Assembly (NCBI GenBank): GCA_910577515.1
Contig: CAJTLW010000007.1
Coordinates: 58,193-122,192, forward strand
Reading direction: 5' to 3'
DNA from: an uncultured Vampirovibrio sp.
GTDB lineage: Bacteria; Cyanobacteriota; Vampirovibrionia; Gastranaerophilales; Gastranaerophilaceae
Length of the DNA stretch: 64,000 nt
Positions 53,114-61,682 of the stretch are shown here, one piece after another; positions within the stretch are counted from its first letter, which is position 1; each line of letters begins with the position of its first letter. The position numbers and the translations under genes are program-made. The notes below the pieces were generated by a model that saw only the letters and a list, made by a program, of their open reading frames with translations, was not told where the DNA came from and did no database searches.

Positions 53114-53902
53114 TTAACCAAGCCCGCTGAAATTGGTTTCGTAAGTTAAATTCATAGATGCTGCATACTTTTTCCAAAAATTATGCACATATTCTACGGT
53201 TAAGCCGGCATGGTCAATTTTTTCTATAAGATTTCCAAAATGTTTTATAAGAGCCGAAGGATCTACCCCCTCTGTAACAAATGCAGAGCCGTAATTAAAA
53301 AGTTCAGCTGCTTCTCTGCAGGCAGGTGTGTCAATTTTGCTGATATAATCAATATACCCAAGCATAAATCTGCCCATTGCTTCATTTGCTTTATCATCAG
53401 AAAGTGCTTCACCAAACTTTCTTAAAATCGCATACTCGCCATCAGAATTTATAACATACATACTTTGCATTCCCTGAAACCTGCGAAGTGTTTCCCAATC
53501 ACCAATTGATGGCGGGCAAGTACTTTTTGCTATTGTTTTTGGATGACTGTGTATCAATACAACGTTATTGCGCGGAGAACAAGCAAGTGCGTGAGCTTTA
53601 GCAGACATCCTGCCTGAATGAGCTTTGCATACTTTTAAATCTGCTATAACTCCATTATTTATAATTGCCATACTTTCTTTAGGATAAACACCCCTTACAG
53701 ATTTCATTACAAAATTTCTTGCAGTTATAAAAGTTTTTTCATCTATTCCATCTTGAATAATGCTTTCGGGAATATTTATTTTTTTACAAAAAATATCCGC
53801 CGGTAAGCCTTCTTTTATTTTTTCAACAAAGGAAAGGGGAGATTTTGGAGCTTTTATCCCCGTAAAATTGATATCGAAATTTTGTCTATTAAAATTTATC
53901 AC
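53114..53902 (-). CDS. JAMM/JAB-domain metalloprotease-like protein
   Basis: 262 residues. The central part has a JAMM-type zinc motif: Glu76 (PKES), His118 and His120 in VVLIHSHPK, and PPSIGD with Ser132 and Asp135 (spacing slightly longer than RadC-type HxHx10D). JAMM proteins include isopeptidases and bacterial RadC-like proteins; here the domain is free-standing with extra N- and C-terminal regions. The N-terminus carries NFDINFTGIKAP and the C-terminus ends NFSGLG, matching N-F-x-G motifs. No signal peptide. The start is GTG. A protease or deconjugase role is inferred. It is near an oxaloacetate decarboxylase gene but separated by a terminator. Confidence 0.65.
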   Translation of the reverse strand: MINFNRQNFDINFTGIKAPKSPLSFVEKIKEGLPADIFCKKINIPESIIQDGIDEKTFITARNFVMKSVRGVYPKESMAIINNGVIADLKVCKAHSGRMSAKAHALACSPRNNVVLIHSHPKTIAKSTCPPSIGDWETLRRFQGMQSMYVINSDGEYAILRKFGEALSDDKANEAMGRFMLGYIDYISKIDTPACREAAELFNYGSAFVTEGVDPSALIKHFGNLIEKIDHAGLTVEYVHNFWKKYAASMNLTYETNFSGLG

Positions 53903-53940
53903 AAAAACATTAAAACAAATAAAACAAAAAATTTGCTAGT

Positions 53941-53975
53941 AAAAATGCAGGAAACAATCAAGCTTCCTGCATTTT
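53941..53975 (-). terminator. Terminator of the oadA-oadB unit
   Basis: ATGCAGGAA pairs with TTCCTGCAT around a 10-base loop; on the minus strand the stem is followed by ATTTTT. Confidence 0.75.
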
Positions 53976-53991
53976 AATTTTAACTTTAATA

Positions 53992-55164
53992 TTAATGACA
54001 AAGTGCCAGCAATACACCTGCTGCAACGGCAGAACCGATTACACCGGCAACGTTTGGCCCCATAGCGTGCATCAAAAGATAGTTGTTTTGGTTATATTCT
54101 AAACCAACTTTGTTCACTACCCTTGCTGCCATCGGAACGGCTGATACACCTGCTGCACCAATAAGCGGGTTAATCGGAGTTTTAGAGAATTTATTCATAA
54201 TTTTACCGAAAATTACACCCATTGCAGTGGCCAAACCAAACGCTACAATACCCAAAATAAGGATAAATAACGTTTGAATTGTTAAGAATTGGCTTGCTGA
54301 AAGCTTTGAACCAACAGATAAACCTAAGAATATTGTAACAATATTGATAAGTTCATTTTGAAGGGTCTTAGACAATCTTTCAACAACCCCTGATTCTTTA
54401 CAAAGGTTACCAAATGCCAAAGCACCGATAAGAGGGCAAGCATCAGGCAATAGTAAAATGCAGAGACCTAACACCAAAAGCGGGAATACAATTTTTTCTC
54501 TTTGTGATACTTCCCTTAACTGGGTCATTTCGATTTGGCGTTCAGCCTTTGTTGTAAGCATTTTCATAATAGGCGGCTGAATAACAGGAACAAGTGCCAT
54601 ATAAGAATAAGCAGCAACTGCAATCGCACCTAATAATTCAGGAGCTAATTTAGAAGTTACATAAATTGATGTAGGACCGTCGGCACCGCCTATGATACCG
54701 ATTGATGCTGCCTGCGGCATTGTAAAACCAAACACGCAAAGAGCTAACAACAATGCACCAAAAATACCAAACTGTGCAGCACCTCCTAAAAGTGCAGTCT
54801 TGGGGTTTGCTAAAAGAGGGCCAAAATCTGTCATAGCACCCACACCCATAAAGATTATCAAAGGGAAAATCCCTTGATGAATACCAGCTTCATAAATAAT
54901 TCCTAAAAAGCCCGTAGGTTCAGCAATTCCTGCAAGCGGAATATTTGATAATAAACCGCCAAATGCTATAGGAACAAGCAGCAACGGCTCAAATTGTTTT
55001 TTAATACCAAGCCATAAAAGAAACAGGCATACAATAATCATAATTGGCGAGCCAAACTGATACAGTATTTGTTCTGCCCCTGAAAGTTCAGGGTTTGGCG
55101 GCAAAATCATATTGGCAATGCCCGTTGAAGACCAAAGGCTCTGTAAACTTTCTGTAAGATTCAT
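53992..55164 (-). CDS. oadB: Sodium-pumping decarboxylase beta subunit
   Basis: 390 residues, about 11 membrane segments. Family signatures: FGGLLSNIPLAGIAEP, GGAAQFGIFGALLLAL, GIIGGADGPTSIYVTSKLAP (the conserved Asp-containing region linked to Na+ coupling) and NPLIGAAGVSAVPMAARVVN. In oxaloacetate-type decarboxylases it exports Na+ when carboxybiotin on the partner is decarboxylated. It follows the alpha subunit gene by 12 bases. A gamma subunit gene is not seen next to it; it may be elsewhere or absent. Confidence 0.92.
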   Translation of the reverse strand: MNLTESLQSLWSSTGIANMILPPNPELSGAEQILYQFGSPIMIIVCLFLLWLGIKKQFEPLLLVPIAFGGLLSNIPLAGIAEPTGFLGIIYEAGIHQGIFPLIIFMGVGAMTDFGPLLANPKTALLGGAAQFGIFGALLLALCVFGFTMPQAASIGIIGGADGPTSIYVTSKLAPELLGAIAVAAYSYMALVPVIQPPIMKMLTTKAERQIEMTQLREVSQREKIVFPLLVLGLCILLLPDACPLIGALAFGNLCKESGVVERLSKTLQNELINIVTIFLGLSVGSKLSASQFLTIQTLFILILGIVAFGLATAMGVIFGKIMNKFSKTPINPLIGAAGVSAVPMAARVVNKVGLEYNQNNYLLMHAMGPNVAGVIGSAVAAGVLLALCH

Positions 55165-55176
55165 ATATTAGCCTCC

Positions 55177-56967
55177 TTAACCCAACGTTACCATTACTTG
55201 GCCGTTTTTCACCTGGTCACCAACACTTACTTCAATTGAAGCAACAGTTCCTGATTTTGGAGATTTAATTTCAGTTTCCATCTTCATAGCCTCTAATACA
55301 AGAAGCACATCGCCTTCTTCAATTGAATCACCTTCTGCGACGTTAATCTTAAGAACGGCACCCGGAAGTGCAGCTTTAATAGGTGTAGCATCTGAATTTG
55401 AAACGCCTGCTTTAGCTTCAATACCTTCTTTAATGTTGATATCATAAGTTTTACCGTTAACAACAGCTTTTTCGCCTTCAATTCTAACTGAATATTTTTT
55501 GTTATTAACAGAAACCGTATATCCTTCAGGTTTTTCACCAGCCACTGAACATTGTTTAACATCAGCATTTTTTCTAACACCGATTTGTCCTTTACCTTGA
55601 AGGAACATAATACCTTTTTCTTTGCAGGCAGCTGCAATAAAGATATTTTCTTCAGTTTCATCAAGGTTTGCTTCTTTAAGCATTTTCTTAGCTGCTTCAA
55701 TACCTTTATTAGGGTCTTTATCATTCAGGTCAACCACTAATTCTGTTGTAGGCTGTAATCCCAATTGTTCAGATGCCATTTTAACAAGTTCGGCGTCAGG
55801 TTCACAAGGAGTTTTACCAAAATAGCCAAGAACCATTTTGCCATAGCCTTCTGTAATTTTGTTCCATTTGCCAAACATAACGTTTGAATATGCTTGTTGG
55901 AAATAGAATTGTGAAACAGGAGTAACACTTGTTGCAAAACCGCCTTTTTCAACAACTTCTTTCATAGCAGCAACAACTTCCGGGAATTTATCCATTGTGC
56001 CATTATCTCTCATCATTTGGGTATTAGCAGTTAAAGCTCCGCCCGGCAATGGAGAAGATATAATTACAGGGTTAACTGCCATAGCTTCCGGAGGAAGGAA
56101 ATAATCTTTCATTGCTTCTTTAAAGATTTCTTCAGTTTCTAAAATCTTTTCTACATCAATGCCAAGGTCATATTCACTGCCTTTAAGCGCATGCCACATT
56201 GAAACAATATCAGGCTGCGCCGTACCACCTGAAACAGGTTTCATAGAAAGGTCAATACCATCAGCTCCGCCATCAAGCGCTGCCATATAAGCAGCTAAGC
56301 CTGTTCCTGCAGTTTCATGGCTGTGGAATCTGATATGCATATCAGGCCCTAAGATTTCTCTTGTTCTTTTAATTGTTTCATAAACTTTTCTTGGAGCAGA
56401 AGTTCCTGAAGCATCTTTAAAAGCAAGACTGTCAAAAGGAATACCGGCATCAAGAATGTTTCTTAAAACTTTTTCATAAAAAGCAACATCATGTGCGCCT
56501 GTGCAGCCAATTGGAAGCTCCATCATGGTGATTGTTACTTCATGTTTTAAGCCGTTATCTTTAATACATTGGCCTGAATAGATTAAGTTATTAACATCAT
56601 TTAGGGCATCAAAGTTCCTAATTGTTGTCATGCCGTGTTTTTTAAACATTTTGGCATGCAAATTAATAATATCTCTAGGCTGTGAATCAAGCCCTACAAC
56701 GTTTACACCACGTGCTAAAGTTTGAAGATTAATATCAGGGCCAACAGTTTTTCTGATTGTATCCATCATATCAAAAGCATTTTCGTTACAATAAAAAATA
56801 GGAGATTGGAACCTTGCTCCGCCACCTACTTCAAAGTGCTTCAAGCCTGCAGCCACTGCAGATTCCAAAGCGGGTAAAAAATCTTTGGTAAAAACTCTTG
56901 CCCCGTAAACGGATTGAAAACCGTCCCGAAACGAGGTATCCATAACTTTAATTTGTTTTTTTGACAT
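55177..56967 (-). CDS. oadA: Biotin-dependent carboxyltransferase alpha subunit (oxaloacetate decarboxylase/pyruvate carboxylase B type)
   Basis: 596 residues. N-terminal carboxyltransferase TIM barrel (about 1-280; VMDTSFRDGFQSVYG, FKDASGTSAPRKVYE, HSHETAGTGLAAYMAALDGG), the PYC_OADA helical domain (about 300-470), and a C-terminal biotinyl domain (about 525-596) with the acceptor lysine in LVLEAMKMETEIKSP. The partner oadB downstream makes a Na+-translocating decarboxylase the likely function. birA lies immediately upstream on the same strand, so biotinylation is locally provided. Substrate is most likely oxaloacetate, by family. A gamma subunit is not visible. Confidence 0.93.
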   Translation of the reverse strand: MSKKQIKVMDTSFRDGFQSVYGARVFTKDFLPALESAVAAGLKHFEVGGGARFQSPIFYCNENAFDMMDTIRKTVGPDINLQTLARGVNVVGLDSQPRDIINLHAKMFKKHGMTTIRNFDALNDVNNLIYSGQCIKDNGLKHEVTITMMELPIGCTGAHDVAFYEKVLRNILDAGIPFDSLAFKDASGTSAPRKVYETIKRTREILGPDMHIRFHSHETAGTGLAAYMAALDGGADGIDLSMKPVSGGTAQPDIVSMWHALKGSEYDLGIDVEKILETEEIFKEAMKDYFLPPEAMAVNPVIISSPLPGGALTANTQMMRDNGTMDKFPEVVAAMKEVVEKGGFATSVTPVSQFYFQQAYSNVMFGKWNKITEGYGKMVLGYFGKTPCEPDAELVKMASEQLGLQPTTELVVDLNDKDPNKGIEAAKKMLKEANLDETEENIFIAAACKEKGIMFLQGKGQIGVRKNADVKQCSVAGEKPEGYTVSVNNKKYSVRIEGEKAVVNGKTYDINIKEGIEAKAGVSNSDATPIKAALPGAVLKINVAEGDSIEEGDVLLVLEAMKMETEIKSPKSGTVASIEVSVGDQVKNGQVMVTLG

Positions 56968-57000
56968 TTTTTTATCCTCTTATTTTGTATCACGCAATAA

Positions 57001-57576
57001 TTAAACTTTTAACAATTCTCTTGCTTCTTCATTCATTCCGTTTTCAAGAAAATTTTCATATTCTTTTTTAAAATTATAAAGAAACTTTTCCAAAAACTCA
57101 CTTTTTTCAATATTTTTACCTGTTTCTAAATAAACAGATGTAGCAGGAATATCTATATTCTGAACTTCTTTTTCATCCAGATTTAAATTAATTCCAACCC
57201 CTGTTATTACACCCTTAAATTCATTCCCTATAAAAACAGACTCCGCTAAAATTCCTGCTATTTTTTTACCGTTTATTAAAATATCGTTAGGAAATTTAAA
57301 CTGCGCCTTAATTCCATATTCTTCAATAGTTTTGGCACCAATATAGCTTGTAAACCTGGTAAGTTCGTTTAAATGTTCAATATTTTCTGGCTTTAAAACA
57401 ATTGAAATATACATATTTCCACCGTTTTTATCTGATGAAAACCATTTTCTTTCAAACTGTCCATGCCCTGCTGTCTGGATATCAGCACTTATTACCTTAA
57501 AATCCTCTAAATCCTTAAGGTTTTTTCTCGCCCATACGCTCGTAGATTCTAATTCTTTGAAATACAAAATATCCAT
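57001..57576 (-). CDS. birA: Biotin-protein ligase, catalytic core only
   Basis: 191 residues, lacking the N-terminal helix-turn-helix of E. coli BirA, so it is probably a ligase without repressor function. It attaches biotin to the lysine of the adjacent OadA. Motifs: ESTSVWARKNL, KFPNDILINGKKIAGILAE and ITGVGINLN. The biotinyl-AMP loop normally reads GRGRxGR; here it is GHGQFERKW, a notable divergence. TATAAT ends 10 bases upstream of the ATG, so the leader is very short. Located directly before oadA-oadB. Confidence 0.9.
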   Translation of the reverse strand: MDILYFKELESTSVWARKNLKDLEDFKVISADIQTAGHGQFERKWFSSDKNGGNMYISIVLKPENIEHLNELTRFTSYIGAKTIEEYGIKAQFKFPNDILINGKKIAGILAESVFIGNEFKGVITGVGINLNLDEKEVQNIDIPATSVYLETGKNIEKSEFLEKFLYNFKKEYENFLENGMNEEARELLKV

Positions 57577-57654
57577 AGTTACTTTAATTATATTTCAAAC
57601 ATATTTTAAACAAAATATTTTTTTAAACCTTAACAATTTTTCTAAAAAATTTGT

Positions 57655-58575
57655 TTAATACCCTTGCAAATCTTTAATAGCAATGGGAATAAAATTTATA
57701 AGGTTCGAAGACAACACGCTGTATTCTGTTAGCGTGGTAGAACCAATTTCGCCTGCACGCCCATGAAGATAAACAGCCAAATGTACAGCTTCATGCATCT
57801 TTAGCCCTTGCGCTAAAAACCCTGAAATCATGCCTGTCAAAATATCACCCGCTCCGCCTTTAGAAAGTGCCGAATTTCCGGTTTTATTGATATAGACATT
57901 TTCTTCATCAGGTGCTGCTATTATGGTGTCTTTTCCTTTCAAAACAACCATACAGCCAAGATAATCGGCTGCATAAGATGCTGCTTTTACCCTATCTGCC
58001 TGTATTTCTTCAACATCCATATCCATAATTCTTGATAATTCAAGAGGATGCGGTGTTATAACAGAATTAGCAGGTATGGGCATTTTATCCGCAGCGGCCA
58101 AGATATTAATTGCATCAGCATCTATTACAAAAGGCTTTTCAGACTTTAAATTTTTATTTAAAAATTTTAAAACAAAATCTGCCGTGCTTTTTTCTGTTGA
58201 CAGCCCGCAGCCGATTGAAACCGCCTTATATTTTGAAATATCTTTTAAATGCTTAATAGCATCTTTTGGAATAGTATATTTATCAGAGCTTCCAAGGTTT
58301 GTAAAAATAATATCAGGGGTGTTTGATGCAACAATAGACAAAGTATTGCTCTCTGTTGCAAGACATACAAGCCCTGCTCCGGCTTTTAGGGCCGAAATTG
58401 AGCTTAAAAATGCAGCACCAGGGTAATTTAAACACCCTGCAATATTTAATACTGTACCATAGGTACCTTTGTTTGAATTCGGATATCTTATAGGCAAAAG
58501 GCTTCTGACATAAGATTTTTCAATCTCAATCACTTTTCTTTCAATCTCTTTTATTTCTTTTTTCTTAAAAAACAT
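57655..58575 (-). CDS. nnrD: ADP-dependent NAD(P)H-hydrate dehydratase
   Basis: 306 residues. The start is taken as the ATG at 58575, preceded by AAGGAT at 9 bases; an in-frame TTG two codons earlier is too close to the ribosome site. It has the C-terminal YjeF/Carkd fold: ATP/ADP-binding ITPHPLELSRIM and GGAGDILTGMISGFLAQG. It repairs damaged hydrated NAD(P)H. The N-terminal epimerase domain (NnrE) found in bifunctional forms is absent; the epimerase may be elsewhere. The gene lies within a same-strand run of lipid A and RNA modification genes. Confidence 0.9.
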   Translation of the reverse strand: MFFKKKEIKEIERKVIEIEKSYVRSLLPIRYPNSNKGTYGTVLNIAGCLNYPGAAFLSSISALKAGAGLVCLATESNTLSIVASNTPDIIFTNLGSSDKYTIPKDAIKHLKDISKYKAVSIGCGLSTEKSTADFVLKFLNKNLKSEKPFVIDADAINILAAADKMPIPANSVITPHPLELSRIMDMDVEEIQADRVKAASYAADYLGCMVVLKGKDTIIAAPDEENVYINKTGNSALSKGGAGDILTGMISGFLAQGLKMHEAVHLAVYLHGRAGEIGSTTLTEYSVLSSNLINFIPIAIKDLQGY

Positions 58576-58606
58576 CTTCAATATCCTTATTATTCACTAA
58601 AAAGGG

Positions 58607-59092
58607 TTATTTTATGCCGCCAAGCTGCCTTATAGCTTCATAAGCCCCTATTGCAACGCTATTTGATAAATTTAAACTCCTTGTATCTTTATTCATAGGA
58701 ATTGTGACACAACTGTTATTATACTTATTTAAGATGTTTTCAGGCAACCCCCTTGTTTCTGGCCCAAAGATTAAAAAATCTCCTTCCTTATATTGCACAT
58801 CTGTATAAAATTTATCGGTTTTTGTTGTAAAAAGGTGGATTTTAGCAGGGTTTTTCTCTATATCAAACATATTTTCAAATTCTTCAAAATCAATAATGTG
58901 TTCAATATCAAGCTTATCCCAATAATCAAGTCCGGAGCGCTTTAAATATTTATCGCTCATTGAAAAACCAAGCCGCCCAATTAAATAAAGCTTTGAAGAC
59001 GTGCAGGCACAAAGCCTTGCAACATTCCCGGTATTTTGCGGGATTTCAGGCTCAAACATAACAATATTTAAATATTTTGCCCCGTTTAGCAT
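58607..59092 (-). CDS. trmL: SPOUT methyltransferase TrmL-type (tRNA C/U34 2'-O-methyltransferase)
   Basis: 161 residues. SPOUT family signatures: FEPEIPQNTGNVARLCACT near the start, FGPETRGLPENIL with the SAM-binding knot, and SLNLSNSVAIGAYEAIRQLG at the end. The enzyme methylates the ribose at the wobble position of tRNA-Leu. It could also be a related member of the same family, but length and motifs fit TrmL. It overlaps no neighbour but is spaced 15 bases from the downstream-strand phosphatidyltransferase gene, consistent with an operon. Confidence 0.85.
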   Translation of the reverse strand: MLNGAKYLNIVMFEPEIPQNTGNVARLCACTSSKLYLIGRLGFSMSDKYLKRSGLDYWDKLDIEHIIDFEEFENMFDIEKNPAKIHLFTTKTDKFYTDVQYKEGDFLIFGPETRGLPENILNKYNNSCVTIPMNKDTRSLNLSNSVAIGAYEAIRQLGGIK

Positions 59093-59107
59093 ATCTTTTA
59101 AATACCT

Positions 59108-59689
59108 TTAGTCTTTTAAAAATCTTTTTGATTCAAATATAACAGGTAAACCCCTTAAAACACAGAATACAACAGAAATTCCGGTGCATATTAAACCTAT
59201 TATATAAAGTGTGTGGTCTGTATTAAATTGAAGATGCCCTGCAATTAATAAAAGGAATGCTAAAGCTTTGCATACAGCGTATGTAAACCTTGAAAAATTT
59301 GATGCTACAATAAACTTTGCAATCTTACCTTGCATCATTGTTTTTTCACCAAACGCAGTAAACCCTTGTGCTAAAGCTAAAGACCTTAAAGAATCTGTAA
59401 TTATTCCCCTGGTTAAAACAATAACAGGAACTATAACGCTTATCCAACCCAAAGCGCAAAAACACATCCAATAAAGGTTTTCCACAATTCTATCACCCAT
59501 AATATCAAGCACAGCACCAAGCTTGGATGTTTCATTAAATTTTCTTGCGATATAACCGTCCAATCCGTCAAACCACATCACGAAAATAGTTAAAATAAGC
59601 GAAACAAGGGCATATTTTGCATCATAAAACAAAAGTCCCATTGCAATAAACGCTAAAAAAATTCTTGAAAGTGTAATAATATTTGCCAT
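59108..59689 (-). CDS. pgsA: CDP-alcohol phosphatidyltransferase (PgsA-like)
   Basis: 193 residues with several membrane segments. The CDP-alcohol motif D-x2-DG-x2-AR-x8-G-x3-D-x3-D is present in DGLDGYIARKFNETSKLG then AVLDIMGDRI. Starts MANIITLSRIFLAF, the usual opening of phosphatidylglycerophosphate synthase. It makes a phospholipid precursor in the inner membrane from CDP-diacylglycerol and glycerol 3-phosphate. Substrate cannot be fixed by sequence alone; PgsA is the default. It sits between lpxB and trmL. Confidence 0.82.
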   Translation of the reverse strand: MANIITLSRIFLAFIAMGLLFYDAKYALVSLILTIFVMWFDGLDGYIARKFNETSKLGAVLDIMGDRIVENLYWMCFCALGWISVIVPVIVLTRGIITDSLRSLALAQGFTAFGEKTMMQGKIAKFIVASNFSRFTYAVCKALAFLLLIAGHLQFNTDHTLYIIGLICTGISVVFCVLRGLPVIFESKRFLKD

Positions 59690-59710
59690 TTTTTATTCCC
59701 CTAATCTTTT

Positions 59711-60835
59711 TTATACCAGTTCTTTATTTATAATTTTTGCTGCCTCTTCGACACAATGTTTATCTGAAAGCAGCTTTTCAACCTCATCAAACCCGCTTCT
59801 TTGAAGCATTTTAACTTTTTCATTACCTAAAATATTATTTATTTCACCCGCAATTTTTTCAGGTGTTGCATTAAACATCAAAAACTCAGGCACAATGTCT
59901 TTTTCCGTTATGATATTCACCAAACACGCCTTTTTGATTGACCTTACAAGCAAATACACTAAATAGAAAAATAAAGGCCCTTTGTATGCTATTATCATAG
60001 GTGTTTTATAAAGTGCAGCTTCAAGCGCTACAGTACCCGAAGCCAATATTAAAGCATCAGAAACAGATAAAAGTGCGTGGTTTTCCCCTTTTATAGTTTT
60101 ATAAGGACAGCTAAACCCGTTAAATACATCTTCATCCAAGTTTTCAGCATGGGATACTACAAATTGAACATCCCCGTGCATTTTTTCAATTAATTTTGCA
60201 GCATTTAGAAATATTTTCATCAAATGCTTAATTTCAAACATTCTTGACCCCGGGAAAATACTCACAAGCTTTTTATTTAAATCAAGATTATGTCTTTTGA
60301 AAAACTCGGCCCTGTTTGCTTTCCCGGGTAATTCCTTAACAAGAGGATGTCCGACATAAGTATTTTCCACACCCGCCTTATTATACATATCTCCTTCAAA
60401 AGGAAAAATCGTTAAAACCTTATCTATATTTTTCTTTACAGTATTTAAACGCCATTTTCTCGATGCCCAAATTTGCGGTGGAATAAAATAAAAAGTTTTA
60501 ATTCCAGCTTTCTTTAAACGTTTTGAAATTGCAAGATTAAAAGCACCATAATCCACCAATAGTACTAAATCAGGTTTAAAAACATTTTTGAGGTAATTAA
60601 CAATTTTTGCCCCTAAAAAAATATGGTCAATAATAACTTTTGGGGTAAGACCCATTGCGCCCATCTTTTTTTGGTCTGAAAAAAGCTTAACCCCGGCTTT
60701 GCGAAGATTTTCACCTCCAACTGCCTCTATTTGTATATCAGGATTAAGAGAAAAAAGCTCCCTTGCAACACCGCTTGCATGCTTATCACCTGAGCTTTCC
60801 CCTGTTATTATAAAAACTTTTTTCAATTCTCCCAA
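59711..60835 (-). CDS. lpxB: Lipid-A-disaccharide synthase
   Basis: 374 residues, GT19 glycosyltransferase joining UDP-diacylglucosamine and lipid X. Motifs: VFIITGESSGDKHASGVA at the start, SIFPGSRMFEIKHLMKIFL, and LILASGTVALEAALYKTPMI. The start is a TTG with AAGGAT upstream. It follows lpxI by 26 bases on the same strand; LpxI makes lipid X, the LpxB acceptor, so the adjacency is functionally tight. Predicts LPS synthesis and an outer membrane. Confidence 0.93.
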   Translation of the reverse strand: MGELKKVFIITGESSGDKHASGVARELFSLNPDIQIEAVGGENLRKAGVKLFSDQKKMGAMGLTPKVIIDHIFLGAKIVNYLKNVFKPDLVLLVDYGAFNLAISKRLKKAGIKTFYFIPPQIWASRKWRLNTVKKNIDKVLTIFPFEGDMYNKAGVENTYVGHPLVKELPGKANRAEFFKRHNLDLNKKLVSIFPGSRMFEIKHLMKIFLNAAKLIEKMHGDVQFVVSHAENLDEDVFNGFSCPYKTIKGENHALLSVSDALILASGTVALEAALYKTPMIIAYKGPLFFYLVYLLVRSIKKACLVNIITEKDIVPEFLMFNATPEKIAGEINNILGNEKVKMLQRSGFDEVEKLLSDKHCVEEAAKIINKELV

Positions 60836-60861
60836 AACCGTTTTTATCCTTCAATTAAAAA

Positions 60862-61680
60862 CTATACGGCCATTATCACCATATTGTTTTTATCTGCATA
60901 TTTTACCATCTCATCAACATTTACAATAATCGTTTCACCAGCTTCAAGTGCCAAAACTGAAGCTCCATAGTGTTTCATAACACGAAGCGTTTTAAGCCCG
61001 ACTGTTGGAATATCAAAACGCTTATCCTGGTTTGGTTTTGCAACTTTTACTACAACAGCACCTTTCTTTCTGGCCAGTTTCCCACCCCTTTTTATACATT
61101 TATCAGTGCCTTCAATAGCTTCCACCGCCATAATCATCTTGTTTTTCATAACAACAGACTGGCCAATATCAAGTTTGCCCATTTCTTTTGCGGTTCTAAA
61201 ACCGTATTCTACATCCATAAGCTGCGTTTCATTAGGTTGCGTTTTTGTTAAAACGCCTTTTTGCACCATTAAATTTTTAATAAAAATTGTTTGGTCTAAT
61301 ATAGTAATCCCTATATCTTCCATTTCTTTTACAATTTTCAGCATAATAGCATCATCATTCAATTTTGGCGCTTCTTTTAAAAATTCAATAGCCATAGGTT
61401 CCAGCTTTGGACGCTTTAGAAGCATTGTCTTTGAAACTTTGCCCAAAAAAGTAAGCTGCTTAATACCCTCATCAACCAAAGCTTGTTTAATGCTATTGGC
61501 TTGACCGAAACCAAAAGGTAAAACTTTTGAACAATGCTTTGTAAGCTCTTTATAATTATCATCGGATAATGAAATTGCTATTACTTCAAAACCGTTTTCT
61601 TTTGCTGCTTGTGCCATTTTTACAGGCAAAAGCCCGTCCCCAGCCATTAAACATTGTTTATTTTCAAGCGTAATACTCAT
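60862..61680 (-). CDS. lpxI: UDP-2,3-diacylglucosamine hydrolase LpxI
   Basis: 272 residues. LpxI is the alternative to LpxH, found in alphaproteobacteria, cyanobacteria and others. Recognised from the family pattern: GDGLLPVKMAQAAKENGFEV, then FGQANSIKQALVDEGIKQLT, MDVEYGFRTAKEMGKLDIGQS and VVKVAKPNQDKRFDIPTVG. It releases lipid X from UDP-2,3-diacylglucosamine. It lies 2 bases after the lptA-like gene and precedes lpxB. The adjacency to lptA/lptC supports the assignment. Confidence 0.9.
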   Translation of the reverse strand: MSITLENKQCLMAGDGLLPVKMAQAAKENGFEVIAISLSDDNYKELTKHCSKVLPFGFGQANSIKQALVDEGIKQLTFLGKVSKTMLLKRPKLEPMAIEFLKEAPKLNDDAIMLKIVKEMEDIGITILDQTIFIKNLMVQKGVLTKTQPNETQLMDVEYGFRTAKEMGKLDIGQSVVMKNKMIMAVEAIEGTDKCIKRGGKLARKKGAVVVKVAKPNQDKRFDIPTVGLKTLRVMKHYGASVLALEAGETIIVNVDEMVKYADKNNMVIMAV

Positions 61681-61682
61681 AA

